In this document: one piece after another, positions 1 through 13,600 of the stretch | Position numbering within the stretch: position 1 is the first letter of the stretch | How the letters are laid out: each line of letters opens with the position of its first letter | Assembly: GCA_033675265.1 (NCBI GenBank) | Contig: JAUJYZ010000186.1 | Location: 1 to 64,000 of the forward strand | Origin: Actinostola sp. cb2023 | Taxonomy: Eukaryota > Cnidaria > Anthozoa > Actiniaria > Actinostolidae | Length of the DNA stretch: 64,000 nt | Reading direction: 5' to 3' | The notes under the pieces: generated by a model | Databases searched by the model: none | Told to the model about the DNA's origin: nothing | Seen by the model: only the letters and a program-made list of their open reading frames with translations | Translations under genes and position numbers: made by a program

Positions 1-302
1 TCCAGGAACACTGCCCATGGTATTATCAGATTTGAATCATATGGACCAACAGATGTACAGTATTGGGAAGTATGTGGTTAGGTTTTGTCCAGGGTTGGAT
101 CCACTTTTCATAATCATATTTTATTGTAAAAATGGCGCGCGTCAAATAAAATTATACCAAGAGGTCTTCGAAGATTTCCTCTTCGTCCCGACCCAGAATG
201 CTTTGCGCGCGCGTTTTTCTAGACTTATCGGATAAATAAAAGTGGGTCCAGTTCTGGACAGTTGGCTTCTGTTCTCATACTATGCTTAAATTAAACACTC
301 AC

Positions 303-351
303 CGACAAATACACACAGGACTACTAGTAGCGCGACGCTCGCGAGCTTCAT
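303..351 (-). CDS. Gene D (partial): signal-peptide first coding exon, gene continues beyond left edge
   Basis: On the minus strand an ATG opens 16 codons, MKLASVALLVVLCVFV, a typical signal peptide with a charged start and a hydrophobic core. One leftover base (G) is followed by the donor GTGAGT. Coding length (49 nt) and donor phase (1) are the same as the signal-peptide exons of genes A and B further right, so this may be another member of the same secreted family. A possible next acceptor lies at bases 11-13, but almost nothing of exon 2 is inside the window, so no domain can be named. Unlike A and B I see no clear acceptor just upstream of the ATG. A chance hydrophobic ORF next to a GT is the alternative. 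Confidence 0.45.
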
Positions 352-1942
352 GTTGGCCAAATATTCTTTCGATGGAAAATCCAATGGCAGCGTCCGCTGT
401 ACAAAGTGACAGGACAGCATACATGTTAATAAAAATAAAAGTTGAACAGAATAGATTTCATATTAACAAATAAATTCATGCAATGATTATCGTATTTTCC
501 TTTAATATATTCGCTGACAATATATATATATATATTTTTTTTGCAGATGACATGATAGCAAACAGCTTTATTCATGTGATGAGTTGTGTCAGGTACGAAT
601 AATTCCTTTATCGATCTGTCTTTAAGTAGTTATATATCCCCCTAAACCCCTAAATCCTTAAACTAATTTGCGAATTGTACATTCGCTTTGGGAAGAGCAG
701 GAATGGATATGTTATTAGTAGTAGTCAAACGTTTTGTTTAAAGTCATGAAGCTATTGTTGTTTTCTTAATCAATTCATTTGCTCTTGAAAGAAATGAACA
801 ATGTTCAATTAGAACGATCAATAATACTAGAATGTTATTCGTCTGGATTTGTTGTTACGAAATAAGCAACTTACCTTGTGTAGTAACCTTTTGATGGATA
901 TTGAAAAGGGTTTTTTCTCGACGACAACAAAATCCTTTTCAATAATTCAGACGCCAATATCAAATGGTAATTGTAAAAAGAGCAATGTTTTCATCAAAAC
1001 AGCTCAAAACAACCAGTTCAAAATAATCCTTGTTTTTGCAACGCGCGTCAAGGCGTGACAGGAAGCAGTTGTACGTACTGTTTGTTACTCATCGTTCATT
1101 TGCAACAATCGTTCGTCTGCACATGCGCGAGCTCCGTATAGAAAGCAATTGATTATTATGGGATTCTCTTTTTATCACATAAATTTAAATGACTCCTGAA
1201 GACTTTAATATGATCTTAGTCGCTTTTTTTCGATTATTAGGGAAAGTACATTCGTAAACCTTTACGTCTATTGATCGATGGAGCTGTAGCCTTTGGAGTC
1301 GGTATTTACGCATTTATTTTGTCTACAAATTCATAAAATCATAGAGAATGTATCGACTGTAAATACTTCATTCTCTCAGATTTTTTACTAAATTATCGAG
1401 AGAGAAAACAGCAGATACGATTATATTGTAATCGAAGTGGACTGAGTAAGAAATAATAATGGAATTGAAGCAAAGGGTTACTTTGTTATTATCGTAAAAC
1501 CCCACGTATAAGCCGCACCCTCGTATAAGCCGCACCCTGAGTTTGACAACTCAATATTTTATTAAAATGTCTTTTTAAAGTAATAGAAGAAATTGAGAGT
1601 AGATTCTTGTAAAACCAACATTACATTATTTACTTAATCTAATGGAAACCCTTTAACACTGAAAGTGAAACTCTCAGTACTCGTTCCACGAAGATTTCGG
1701 CCTCATCCGCGCTATCCAGGCCTACTGACGCGATATTTTATCTCGTCCTTGTATAGTTAGATAATAATCTAAAGTATTACCTGCAATATAAGTTATAGTA
1801 TAAACACCATGTCTAACGACATATGAATGATGTTTCTCTGGTGTTTATTGGCCGGAATCTTTTCATTCATGTCAGATTTTCAGTGGTATTTTACATGGAA
1901 ATTATTGATTCAGATTACAATTTAAGGTAGAATAAGACCACA
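352..1942. other. Non-coding flank, no gene seen
   Basis: AT-rich, mostly unique DNA upstream of gene D and downstream of gene B. Short ORFs here show no domain, splice context or composition bias. Around 1500-1535 a CGTATAAGCCGCACC motif occurs twice in tandem, which looks like part of a dispersed repeat. Confidence 0.5.
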
Positions 1943-2507
1943 CACGATCCAGTATCCCTCGGTTTTCGCCCTGTTGTTAGGAATCAGTTCAGTCATATCA
2001 GGAAAAAAGATCTTTAGATCTCTATGCCTTTATTAACACGACCCAGTATCCCTCGGTTATCGCCCTGTTGTTAGGAATCAGTTCAGTGATATCAGGAAAA
2101 CAGATCTTTTGATCTCTATGCCTTTATTAACACGATCCAGTATCCCTCGGTTTTCTCCCTGTTGTTAGGAATCAGTTCAGTCATATCAGGAAAATAGATC
2201 TTTAGATCTCTATGCCTTTATTAACACGATCCAGTATCCCTCGGTTATCGCCCTGTTGTTAGGAATCAGTTCAGTCATATCAGGAAAACAGATCTTTAGA
2301 TCTCTATGCCTTTATTAACACGATCCAGTATCCCTCGGTTATCGCCCTGTTGTTAGGAATCAGTTCAGTCATATCAGGAAAACAGATCTTTAGATCTCTA
2401 TGCCTTTATTAACACGATCCAGTATCCCTCGGTTATCGCCCTATTGTTAGGAATCAGTTCAGTCATGTCAGGAAAAAAGATATTTAGATCTCTATGCCTT
2501 TATTAAC
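1943..2507. repeat. Tandem repeat, about 94-bp unit, six copies
   Basis: Units begin CACGATCCAGTATCCCTCGG and end TCTATGCCTTTATTAA; starts fall near 1943, 2038, 2132, 2226, 2319 and 2413. Copies differ by a few substitutions only. Each contains the palindrome AGATCTNNAGATCT. No coding frame runs through it. Confidence 0.9.
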
Positions 2508-2983
2508 AGCACATTTGATTACATAAGTACACGTAATAATAACGTTAGCCAATGAAACTACTATAAGTAATAATAATAATAATAACCAATAAGTACAGCT
2601 AGCTCTGGGATTATGTTTTACATGAGTATATATATATGTTACAGCTAGGATGTATGTATATTTAATCATTCAAATGATAATCATCATCATCATCATCATT
2701 TATATATGACTACTGATACCATAGTTACATAAAAATCATTATGTGGACTTATATTTTAGAGATCAGTCAAATAACTATTTAGAATGTGGATATCAAGTAT
2801 TTCCAACAATCCAAAACATTGCAGATTTAATTGTATTGATCGTAATAATTTAGTTCGATCGAAAAAAAAATCTTCAATTAAAATTGTTTGACGATTTAAC
2901 ATTGAAATCATCTTTCTAAATTTGAATATACATTTTCGTTTGATAGGCGCGATTTTTGGTCATATTGGTGTCGGTCCGCTTGC

Positions 2984-4205
2984 AGCGATTCTCGGTCAAA
3001 TCACCATACCCTGACAGTCAAACGATACCAAACGACACCCTGACAGTCAAACGATACCAAACGACACCTTGACAGTCAAACGACACCAAACGACACCCTG
3101 ACAGTCAAAGGACAGCAAGCGATACCCTGACAGTCAAACCACACAAAACCACACCCCGATTGTCAAACGACACCAAACGATACCCTGACAGTCAAACGAA
3201 AAACCAAACGACACCCTGACAGTCAAGCGACACCAAACGACACCCTGACAGTCAAACGATACCAAACGACACCCTGACAGTCAAACGACACCAAACGACA
3301 CCCCAACAGTCAAACGACGACACCAAACGAGTCACCCTGATTGTCAGACGACACCAAACGACACCCTGACAGTCAAACGATACCAAACGACACCCTGATT
3401 GTCAGACGACACCAAACGACACCCTGACAGTCAAACGACACCAAACGACACCCTGACAGTCAAACGACACCAAGCGATACCCTGACAGTCAAACCACACA
3501 AAACCACCCCGATTGTCAAACGACACCAAACGATACCCTGACAGTCAAACGAAACCAAACGACACCCTGACAGTCAAACGACACCAAGCGATACCCTGAC
3601 AGTCAAACCACACAAAACCACACCCCGATTGTCAAACGACACCAAACGATACCCTGACAGTCAAACGACACCAAGCGATACCCCGACAGTCAAACCACAC
3701 AAAACCACACCCCGATTGTCAAACGACACCAAACTCCCTGATTGTCAAACGACAACAAACTCCCTGATTGTCAACCGACACCAAACGATACCCTGACAGT
3801 CAAACGACACCAAACGATACCCTGACAGTCAAACGACAACAAACGACACCCTGACAGTCAAAAGACAACAAACGATACCCTGACAGTCAAAAGACAACAA
3901 ACGATACCCTGACAGTCAAAAGACAACAAACGATACCCTGACAGTCAAACGACACCAAGCGATACCCTGACAGTCAAACCACACAAAACCACACCCCGAT
4001 TGTCAAACGACACCAAACGATACCCTGACAGTCAAACGAAACCAAACGACACCCTGACAGTCAAAAGACAACAAACGATACCCTTGAAGTCAAGCGATAG
4101 CAAATGACACCCTGATGACCAAACGACACCAAACGACACCCCAACAGTCAAACGACACCAAACGACACCCTGACAGTCAAACGACAACAAGCGACACCCT
4201 GACGG
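2984..4205. repeat. Minisatellite, about 28-bp unit (CCTGACAGTCAAACGACACC core)
   Basis: About 1.2 kb of tandem units built from CCTGACAGTCAAACGA plus CACCAAACGA, with variant sub-blocks such as CCCCGATTGTCAAACG and CACACAAAACCACA recurring as higher-order groups. It starts abruptly after unique AT-rich DNA and ends about 125 bp before the stop codon of gene B, so it lies immediately 3' of that gene or inside its 3' UTR. Confidence 0.92.
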
Positions 4206-4330
4206 TGCATTCCCTATTTTTGAAATCTGCTGAAAACAACTACAAACTAGAAAGTTTGTTCTATAAACAAACTGTAATGTCTCCTACGAACAGTCTACGC
4301 TTCATAGCATTGTAGATACTATTTTACAGA

Positions 4331-4665
4331 TTATTTTCGTGTGCAACAATGTTTGGGGCAATATGCTGGACAAAACGAATTGGATGATTTACTTGAGCAG
4401 GAGCGGATACAACCCGAATAACTAGTGTCTTGTCCGGATGGGTATGGATAGGGGTAGGAGGGTGATGGGTAGGGTGATGGGTAGGGTGATGGGTAGGGTG
4501 ATGGGTAGGGTGATGGGTAGGGCGATGGGTATGGCGATGGCGATGGGTATGGTGCTGGAGACAATGCTGGTTGAGCTTGAGGTGTAATAATAAAGCTGCC
4601 TGAGCAACACGTTGGACTACACTGATCGGTACATGTGGTAAAGCACTGGGAATAACATCCACTTC
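4331..4665 (-). CDS. Gene B last exon: two minicollagen cysteine-rich domains around a Tyr-Pro-Ser-Pro repeat
   Basis: Acceptor TTCCTTCAG precedes 4665; stop TAA is at 4333-4331. CRD1 reads CYSQCFTTCTDQCSPTCC, the canonical C-x3-C-x3-C-x3-C-x3-CC spacing of minicollagens. It is followed by an Ala/Pro/Gln segment and roughly eight YPSP units (a 12-bp repeat on DNA). CRD2 keeps C-x3-C then has eight instead of three residues before C-x3-C-x3-CC. In minicollagens and NOWA these domains reshuffle disulfides to harden the capsule. The Tyr/Pro repeat replaces the collagen or polyproline rod of minicollagens. Two other frames stay open through the repeat only because its period is a multiple of three. 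Confidence 0.88.
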
Positions 4666-7600
4666 CTGAAGGAAAAAATATACAAAGATTGTCAGTTCAT
4701 AAAACAATTAGTATTTTTAGAGCTATATATGTACTTAGAGATGGTATATTATTGGGTCTCCTTAATCAAATTTCAAGTTTATTATTAAGAGTCGTGGGCA
4801 AATAAAATAAATCATCACCACTTCTACCGCCATTACACTGGATTAAACGCGCGCTCATCAAGCCTTGGAAATTGGTTGGAAATATCCAAAACCTACAAAC
4901 AGTCAAACTTGGATGTTGCTTACCGCCCTATGACCAAACTGTGCAATCTCTTTCCACGACCAAAAGATCGCAAAGATGCAAGCAGCGAAACTGACATAGT
5001 ATACAAAATCAAATGCTCAGAATGTGATTTTGTATACTATGGCCAGACAGGCAGATCAATGAAAACACGAACTTCGGAGCACAGAGGAGCCATTGCTCAC
5101 AACCACCCTAACTCAAAGATAGCACAGCACAGCAACGAAACAGGACATTCTTTTGACTTTAAAAACATTACAATTGTGGACAGAGAAAAAAAACTACCAC
5201 CAGAGGCTTTTCCTTGAAGCGTGGTTCACGGGCCAAGATGCCAAGATGCCAACGCAGGGAATGATTGCATTCAAATTTCTGAAGTCTACAAGACCATCAT
5301 GGGACTAAGAAATAAGCGCGCGCAAGGACATCAAGCGCGCGCCGCAAACGTTAAGTATTTCAAAGATCGCAACGTTTCCGATTAATACTGATGAAGGCCA
5401 TTGATTAATGGCCGAAACGTCTATATGAAAAACAGAAGTCAGAGACAAACACCAATCCTTTAATAATGTATCGTAAACCTGACTGCAACTTCAAGATATA
5501 TATTATCCAAAACCTGATTGAATAGAGTACCGAAGTGATGACGTCATAAAAATAGATTTTTCGCTTTATCAACTTTCGGCTTGGATCGTAACGTTACGAA
5601 ATTACAGTGATTTGTGGGGAGAAATTATAAATTCAACTGGCCATATCTCAGCCGCTATTTAACCGATCGAAAGTTGATAAGCGAAAACAATTATTTCGTG
5701 ACGTCACACTTCGGTACTCTATTTCCAAAATTGGAAGAGCGCGCGTGCGTTGGATTGTCCAAGGTTTGAACAGCGCGCGCTCACTATAGTAATCATAGTA
5801 GATACTCTATCATATCTCACCTCCACAAACAATATTGACACAAGCAAGAGTAGCATTAGCAGTATTGTTGTCGGCAAGATGGTTGTTATTGCTTTCGAGA
5901 TAACTTTGTAATGGCTGAGCGGGACTGGGGTCGGCCCCCGAAGGTTGGCGTAGGTACACACTGACGTAGTAACCACCGTCTGAGCCAATCCTGTGTGTCA
6001 AAGGTTCAAACGTTTTTATTTTCGACACAATATTATAAATCAAAAATACATAAACTGATAGTTAAAACAATCTGGCGCAAAACTGTTACTCACATTGATG
6101 AGTCGCCCACAAACTCCAGCGGTTTTCCTTGAAGCGCAGCCAACTCATTCATCTGTAAACGAATAATATGGAATGCTTGATATCAATAGACGTCATTTCC
6201 GGTCTCGTGAGGAATTTTCATCAGCTGATTGCTCCGCGTTTTCAATAGAATACTCTCTGCTTGACCCTCCCCCTGGATCCGCCACTGTGGCTTAACTTTT
6301 GCTTGATGAGATCGACATAACTTATTAAGCCAGGGACAAATGACTTCCCTACTAGTCCATTGTAATTATAAGGTGCATTGATTTGATTGGCTTACCTTTT
6401 GCTTGATGAGATCGACATAACTTATTAAGCCAGGGACAAATGACTTCCCTACTAGTCCATTGTAATTATAAGGTGCATTGATTTGATTGGCTTACCTTTT
6501 GCTTGATGAGATCGACATAACTTATTAAGCCAGGGACAAATGACTTCCCTACTAGTCCATTGTAATTATAAGGTGCATTGATTGGTGCGTCTTGGTGTTC
6601 GACGAGGAGTGTTATTTTGTATGTTATTGGCCCTAGATCACAAAGAAGCATCAAGAGTATCAATCCTTTGTGTAGAAAGTTGACAGGGACTAGCGCGGAT
6701 TAAACTAGTAGAGACTGATAGGGACTAGTGGTTAAACTAGTAGAGACTGACGGGGGCTAGTGGTTAAACTAGTAGAGACTGATAGGGACTAATGGTTAAA
6801 CTAGTAGAGACTGATAGGGACTAGTGGTTAAACTAGTAGAGACTGATAGGGACTAGTGGTTAAACTAGTAGAGACTGATAGGGACCAGCGGTTAAACTAG
6901 TAGAGACTGATAGGGACTAGTGGTTAAACTAGTAGAGACTGATAGGGACCAGCGGTTAAACTAGTAGAGACTGATAGGGACTAGTGGTTCAACTAGTAGA
7001 GACTGACAGGGACTAGTGGTTAAACTAGTAGAGACTGATAGGGACTAGTGGTTAAACTAGTAGAGACTGACAGGGACTAGTGGTTAAACTAGTAGAGACT
7101 GATAGGGACTAGTGGTTAAACTAGTAGAGACTGCATTGGTGCAATAACAATCAACAAGTTTGTAGAATGAAACTAGTTTGACACCGTTTAAAAAGCACTA
7201 AAATTTAGTTCAAAGGTTCATTTATTTCCACATAGTAAAATTACACGCTGTCAAAGTTTCATTCTACACACTTGTTGTTGAGAAAGTTGGTTGGCTTTTC
7301 CACTATAGTACACTGTATGATCAATAAGTCAATTGGCTTTTCTTGAACTGGAAAAAGTAATTAGCCATTTCAAAAACGAGTGAAGGACTGGGAACGAGTT
7401 TTTAGAATTAATCTAATTAAAACCCCATCACAAGAAAGAGCATATCAGAATTAGTAAGTTTACAAAGTTTCGATAGGTTTAGTTAGATATTGAACGAGTA
7501 ACAGCTTTCCAAACATCTCGAAAATTACAAAGACATGTATGTTACAGGGGACAAGCGTCCCCCGTAACCATACATTTCTTTGTAATTTTTGCAGTTGTTG

Positions 7601-10600
7601 AATGTCTGCAGTTCAGTTGCTACTTCTCCAAACCCTATCAAACTCCTGAAACTTACTAATTCTGATATGCTCTTTCTTGTGATGGGGTTCATTTCTTAAT
7701 TAGATTAATTCTAAAAACTCGTTCCCAGTCCTTCACTCGTTTTTGAAATGGCTAATTAGAGAAGGCACATTTAAACAAGTGTAAAGACATGCAAGACAAA
7801 GGCTTTATCATCAATACCTTGAACAGGCATGCGGCAAATGGCGGGAAACTCCTCAGAGCATTTCTTATCTTTCCATCCAGTTTCGTTCATTGAACTTATC
7901 ATTGTCACGCAGTTTTCTCCAAGTCCAGTTGGTTCAGTCGGAAGAAACTGGTGGAATGTGGCAGCGGTTCCATCAGTCCATTGATAACGACTTTCAGTCA
8001 GACGATCGTTGAAACCTATCCACGCCTCACCGGTGACATCAGACTTTTTACCTGTGTGAAAATGACAAAGGAAATTTATGAAACACCTCATGCGAAAGAC
8101 ACGCTGGCATGTTCTGCCCTGGTGTAACTTGAGTAGTCGGTTCATAGGGCTTGGGGAGAAGAGAAGATTGGGGAGAAGGGGAGGAGAACCCTCAGAGTCA
8201 ACATGGCCTGGCTACACAGGCCGGCAACTGAGCCGTCGTGGTGTCGATTCCCTATCCTATCGAACCGAATACGAGCCTAGCTGACAGGAGAATGGGGGAA
8301 AATTAAGCAGAACGACGTCGTTCAAGGTTGTTATTTGAGATGCAGACTCAAGGCTACCTTATTAATTATAAATATAACAACACTTGTAAATGAAAACAAA
8401 ACATGTGCACCAACCAGCTATCATGCCATTAATGAACGTGTTCTCCTCTTGTGTTTGGATGGAAGCGACAGCAGCTCCACGATTTGCACACATGGCAATT
8501 GCAGACTCCCAGCTTACGGCAACTTCATGGAAGGCGAAACAGGATCGTCCATTATTGCTGAAGCCTGGTAGACACTCTATTTTAAAACAATTAGGTTATT
8601 AGTTAATGTCGTAAATGTTCTGGTCCAACTACGTTGTTTTTATCAAGGATCCAATAATCAACTGGAGAATGATCTCCTATAGCCTGTCCCCGATACAGTT
8701 GGACGTGCTGGTTCGAATATTGGATATATAACGTTATCCGATGGATAAATCCCAGTATATGATTAAGTTAGTGCTGATATCCACTAATGTAAAAGTAAAG
8801 GGACGATATTTAGCGTCCGTTGCCCCTTCAGTCAATGACTGATCTCCCAGGAGGATGGACGGTGCTACCCCTTCCTCCACCGACCGGCATGCATTCAAGT
8901 CGCTTAACACAGAATCCGTCCATTTAAACCCCAATAAAGTATACATTTTCTGAAAGCTAAATAAATGGAGATTCCAACTAATGGTCTATTAACAAAAAGT
9001 ACATACGCGTTTTAGATATAAGTCAATATCAACGAATAGTTTTCATATAGCGTTATACGGCGAGGTCCCAGACAGCCGAATTTTATCGGAAATTCAAGAT
9101 CATTATCTCTATGCACTCTAGAGATATCAATTATCAAAACTGTGTCTCCGTTTATCAATACGTTTCCCCGTTGCTTTTTTATCTGCCGCGAAACTTTCGG
9201 TACGCTAAAAATACATTGTTCTTTACTAATCAGTTAATAACTCATGAAATCATTAAAATATCAAAAATCGGAGATACGGTTTTGAAGAATGATAATCAGA
9301 GATGAAGTCCTAAAAATCTCAGCTGAATCGAATAAAACCCGTTTGTTTAGGAGCTCAAAATAACACCCGTATTTTCGTCAATTTGCTCTTTGAGAAAAAA
9401 CCCAAAATGTTTTTCAAGGCAAGTGGCGCCTTTGCTTACATTATTATTATTATTATTACACAAGCGGCGATAATCCACCACAAATATGTGATCCAATACC
9501 TGATGACATATGAATGGCAGTCAAAAGAAGATCGCCTTACAGTTCGTAACGACGTAACACAACGAGGCAGGAAAACAAAGTTACTGCTGGCGGGAAATAC
9601 GAGGACTTTGACCGTGAGTGGTTTGGCATCGTCATCGTTATATATTTTGAGTGAGCAGTTACGATTTTTGGATACTTTCTTCGCATCTGAATCTTTGTGG
9701 AAAGTCTGTTGCGTGAGTGCTGTTGACAGCTTGCTTGTCAACATCTTTTTGCATCAAATGAAATCCAAAATTCGTTTTTTGGAAAAAATATTTTTTGGAG
9801 ATGATAGATAATATTCAATTTGATTTGATTCAAAAAAAATCAAAACCGGTGGTTTGAAAGGTTTTTGGGGAACCCTGATACCTTAAGGGTATTTAACACT
9901 GAGAGCTACACATATTATTTATCCTCTAGTTAAGGATTTGTCCACTGCATAGCACTGCCCACTTTATGCGCGTGTGAGCATCTTCCTATGTAACACGCGC
10001 AATATAAATATTAAATTATTATTATTAAATTATTATTTTTGGACAACCTGATTGTGATTCTTTGACTATTATTCTCACAAGAAATGTCTGTATTATTATT
10101 TTATAAGACTTTGTTTTGCTTTAATATTTTTATACCTTGTGAACTTCCATCGGTCACATCTAGAAAAAAAAAGATAATTGATTATAAATTGTTGATTATT
10201 TTAATTTTTAAATACGCAAAACTTAGGGAAACTCCGGGTAACATGTTTTCCCGCCAATACACCATTTCACGGTTCTGTTGAGTACCCATGAACAATGGTA
10301 CCAAGTCGTGGTTGTCCTTGTGCAAATGCCATAATTGAATGAAAGCACAAGGCCATACCTGAACTTGATACCATTGTTCGTGGCTACTGAACAGAACCGT
10401 GAAGTGGTGTATTCCAATCAGTTATATACCTGACAAAACTTTTTGTATCTTCAACCTGAGTTTTATTACAAAACTGCCAAGCTTTCGGGCTAAGCGCCCA
10501 TCTTCGTTGCGCACGAGCTTGCTTGTTTGGTGGCGTTTGTTTGTGTTCGTATACTTATAGTCGTTGTAATAAGATTTTATGCATTTAGCCCTGAAGATGG

Positions 10601-13600
10601 GCGCTTAGCCCGAAAGCTTGGCAGTTTTGTAATAAAACTAAGGTTGAAGATACAAAAAGTTTTGTCATGAATTATCCAACCTACAAACCAACATTAGATT
10701 TAGTTATATACCTGTCACAGGTGAAATATTATTTCTCGCCGACTCTAGATTATTACTCGGCGGATCGAAGTACACCACCACATAACTATCAGTACTGTTT
10801 GACAAGCTTTGCCCGATACCAATGTGTGTTGTTCCCTTCCAAACCAATCGAGCGAACTGTGCAGATTTTACAGTTACCACAGACGCAGCCCAGTCGTAGT
10901 CCTTGACAGTCATGTACCATGCTGAAACACACTTTTTTCCTTGTACAATAGCCGGTAACCCTGCGTCGACGAAGGTGCAAATGCTCAATCCGTAGCCATT
11001 TTCACTGTCATCATCATCAACAACGGACCTTGATGAACTCGGTGAGGAAAGTTTCTTCGCCTTCTTCTCAGCTGCTTGTGACATGTTTTTCTCTAGTATG
11101 ACTGGCCCTGCTCCATGTAGTAGACGTAGGGCATTGATCCCATGGAGGATTTCCTTTGCCAGATCTACATAGAAAATAATTATATCATTATGTACAAGAC
11201 GTAGGGCATTGATCCCATGGAGGATCTCCTTTGCCAGATCTACATAGAAAATAATAATCATTCAATAAACGAATGCTTAGTCACGATATTAGCCAACAGA
11301 TGAAGAGAAAATACTCGTCGGCAGCAATGCGCGGCAGCAATGCGCGCCAAAGAGAGGCTCAGTCCGAGGATGCTGAGAATCATGAGAAAAATGAAAACTG
11401 AATGAAAGCTTGGCAAAAATGTCTTTGAAAGGTTATTTCACTTTGGCATTCAAAATAGGTTCAACGAAATAATACAAATTAATATATAAAATCTTAGTAG
11501 TAAATAGTAGTATTCAAAAATTGTTTGTCTATGACTTGTTTTTATGAACTTTCTTCAGTGTCTAGGGAAGGAAGCAAGTAGTTACAGTAGGCGTTTGTGG
11601 CAAGTGTAATGAAACGCCTGTAAATCTTTCCATACACATTTAATCGATCGTTGCAAAAACATTATTGAAGCCAGATTGACTATAATTTTACCTTCAACTG
11701 GGGATATATTGGCAGGCGTGGCTATTGTTGGCCCTGTGGCGTTTAAAATCCCGCTTTCCGAGACAGGCAAAGTAGGTGTAACGACACTTGATGGCTTAGC
11801 AGATCCTGTGCTTTGTTTCGTGGGTTCAGTTGAAGGACTAGCAACCAATGAACCATGCGATACACCAGATGTAGGTTTGCTCGTTAGCATTTTGAATATT
11901 TTCACAGATGTGCCGCTTGTCGGCTTTGACGACGGTTTTTGGTTGGCCACTAATGTTTAATATAAAAAGAACAATGTCTAAACGATATTTAGAACTCGTT
12001 TGCGCGCAGGCAAAATGAAGAATGGAGTTGTTCCACCCGCGCTGTTCCATTGGTCGAGAGCTTTATTGCTGTTTGTTGGTAAAATATTTTATAGACCTCT
12101 TTAGCTTGTATGCAAATTACCCATTTCAGATCATGTGATGTAAACATGATATTCTCTGGAGAATTGTTCCTTTATATTTCTGAAATTTATTCGTCCATAT
12201 TGAAAGGACTAATTTTCCAGAGAACACCATGTTTACATCACATGATCTGAAATGGGCGATTTACATACGAAGCTAAAGAGGTCTATTGCGAATGAGTGGA
12301 ACGACTGAATTCATGACATAAAAACAGCATAAACTCGCTATCCGATGGGTCTACTTGTTTCTCATACTGACTGTCTGTAGATTTCTGTGAATGCCTTGAA
12401 AGCTGCCTGAGTTACTGTCTGACTGTCCACATAGAGTGACAAGTGACATGAGCTCCTACCAGTGATTATCGGTGGTCACACCTTGTCAAAGATAACTTAA
12501 TTCCAATTACTTACTATACCTGTAATTCCAATTTCATTTGTAGGTTTCTCACTTGTAGCGCCTTTCGTCGGTCCATGGGTCAATAATGCACCTTTCGTTG
12601 GTGATGCACCTTTCGTTGGTGATGCACTATCGGTCGATGATGCACCAGGGGTCGATGATGCGGCGCCTTTCGTCGGTGATGTTTCTATTGTCAAAAACAT
12701 CGTTTTAGTACCGTGTACATGATATTTCAAGTAGTATACAGCTATTTCAAAAAAGGTTGGTGAAGGTTTTGTTGCATGTTGCATACCAAGCCCGAAATGT
12801 ATTGTGGATCATATGTAAATAATGTCAGCATGCACATACAGACATTAGTGCATAGTGCATTTTGGGCTTTGTATTCAAGATGCAACCAAACCTTCAGCAA
12901 CCTTTTTTGAAATAGCTGTATATAGTGCTGAATTGCAAGTGTATAAATAAACGATTGATTTAAGTCCGTGAGTCTCATTTTCTGCCCGTCCTCAAATGGC
13001 AGCCAAATACTGTCCCTCGTGAGCTATCATTCAGGAAACATTCTATTGCTGGTTTTCAACCAGTTGAAAAAATCCATGAATCTCACTATTTGCCCTCAAA
13101 TGGTGGTCAAATACTGCCCTTCATCTTCACTACATAGCATTGAGATAAGAATATGGTCGAAATGCGTTTTTTTAAACATCAAAATAAACTATCTTTCAGA
13201 AATTGTTGCTTTGTATTAGTTCGTAAAGCAAGTTGATGCGTTTCTTAAAGCGTAAATATAGACTCGGAAAAATCCGAGTCCCATCCGAGTCCCATCCGAG
13301 TCCCATCCGAGTCCACTGGGAACTCATCATGGATGGGCGAGGTCTTTGATTGTATTTATGTCTCGACCATCGACTGTAGTTATTTTAACGCACGTGCTTA
13401 CTTGAATGAAATGAATGAAACAACTTTATTAATGTGTCTAGTCTTGTAGCAGTCCACAGGTAGACCACTAATCCACCGATTGGTCCCTAGAGCTCACGTG
13501 GTGTACTTCATGTTACTGTCACCAAAATGTTCGTACATCTTCCGTGAATTGCCGCCCAAACACACTAACTTTTGTACAGTTTATCGACTCGATTTAGTTT

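Noticed and set aside
2984..4205. CRISPR array
   Set aside because: Contiguous minisatellite without unique spacers of constant size, in an intron-containing eukaryotic genome; the same holds for the 32-bp, 39-bp and 109-bp arrays.
4324..4707. 127-codon frame with HHPTHHPT repeats over the CRD exon
   Set aside because: Out of frame with the acceptor at 4665 and lacks the CRD cysteines; the YPSP frame has both CRDs and the right phase.
9383..9811. 142-codon ORF as a small gene
   Set aside because: It contains an ATT microsatellite (IIIIII), has an equally open antisense frame, no domain and lies in a gene B intron.
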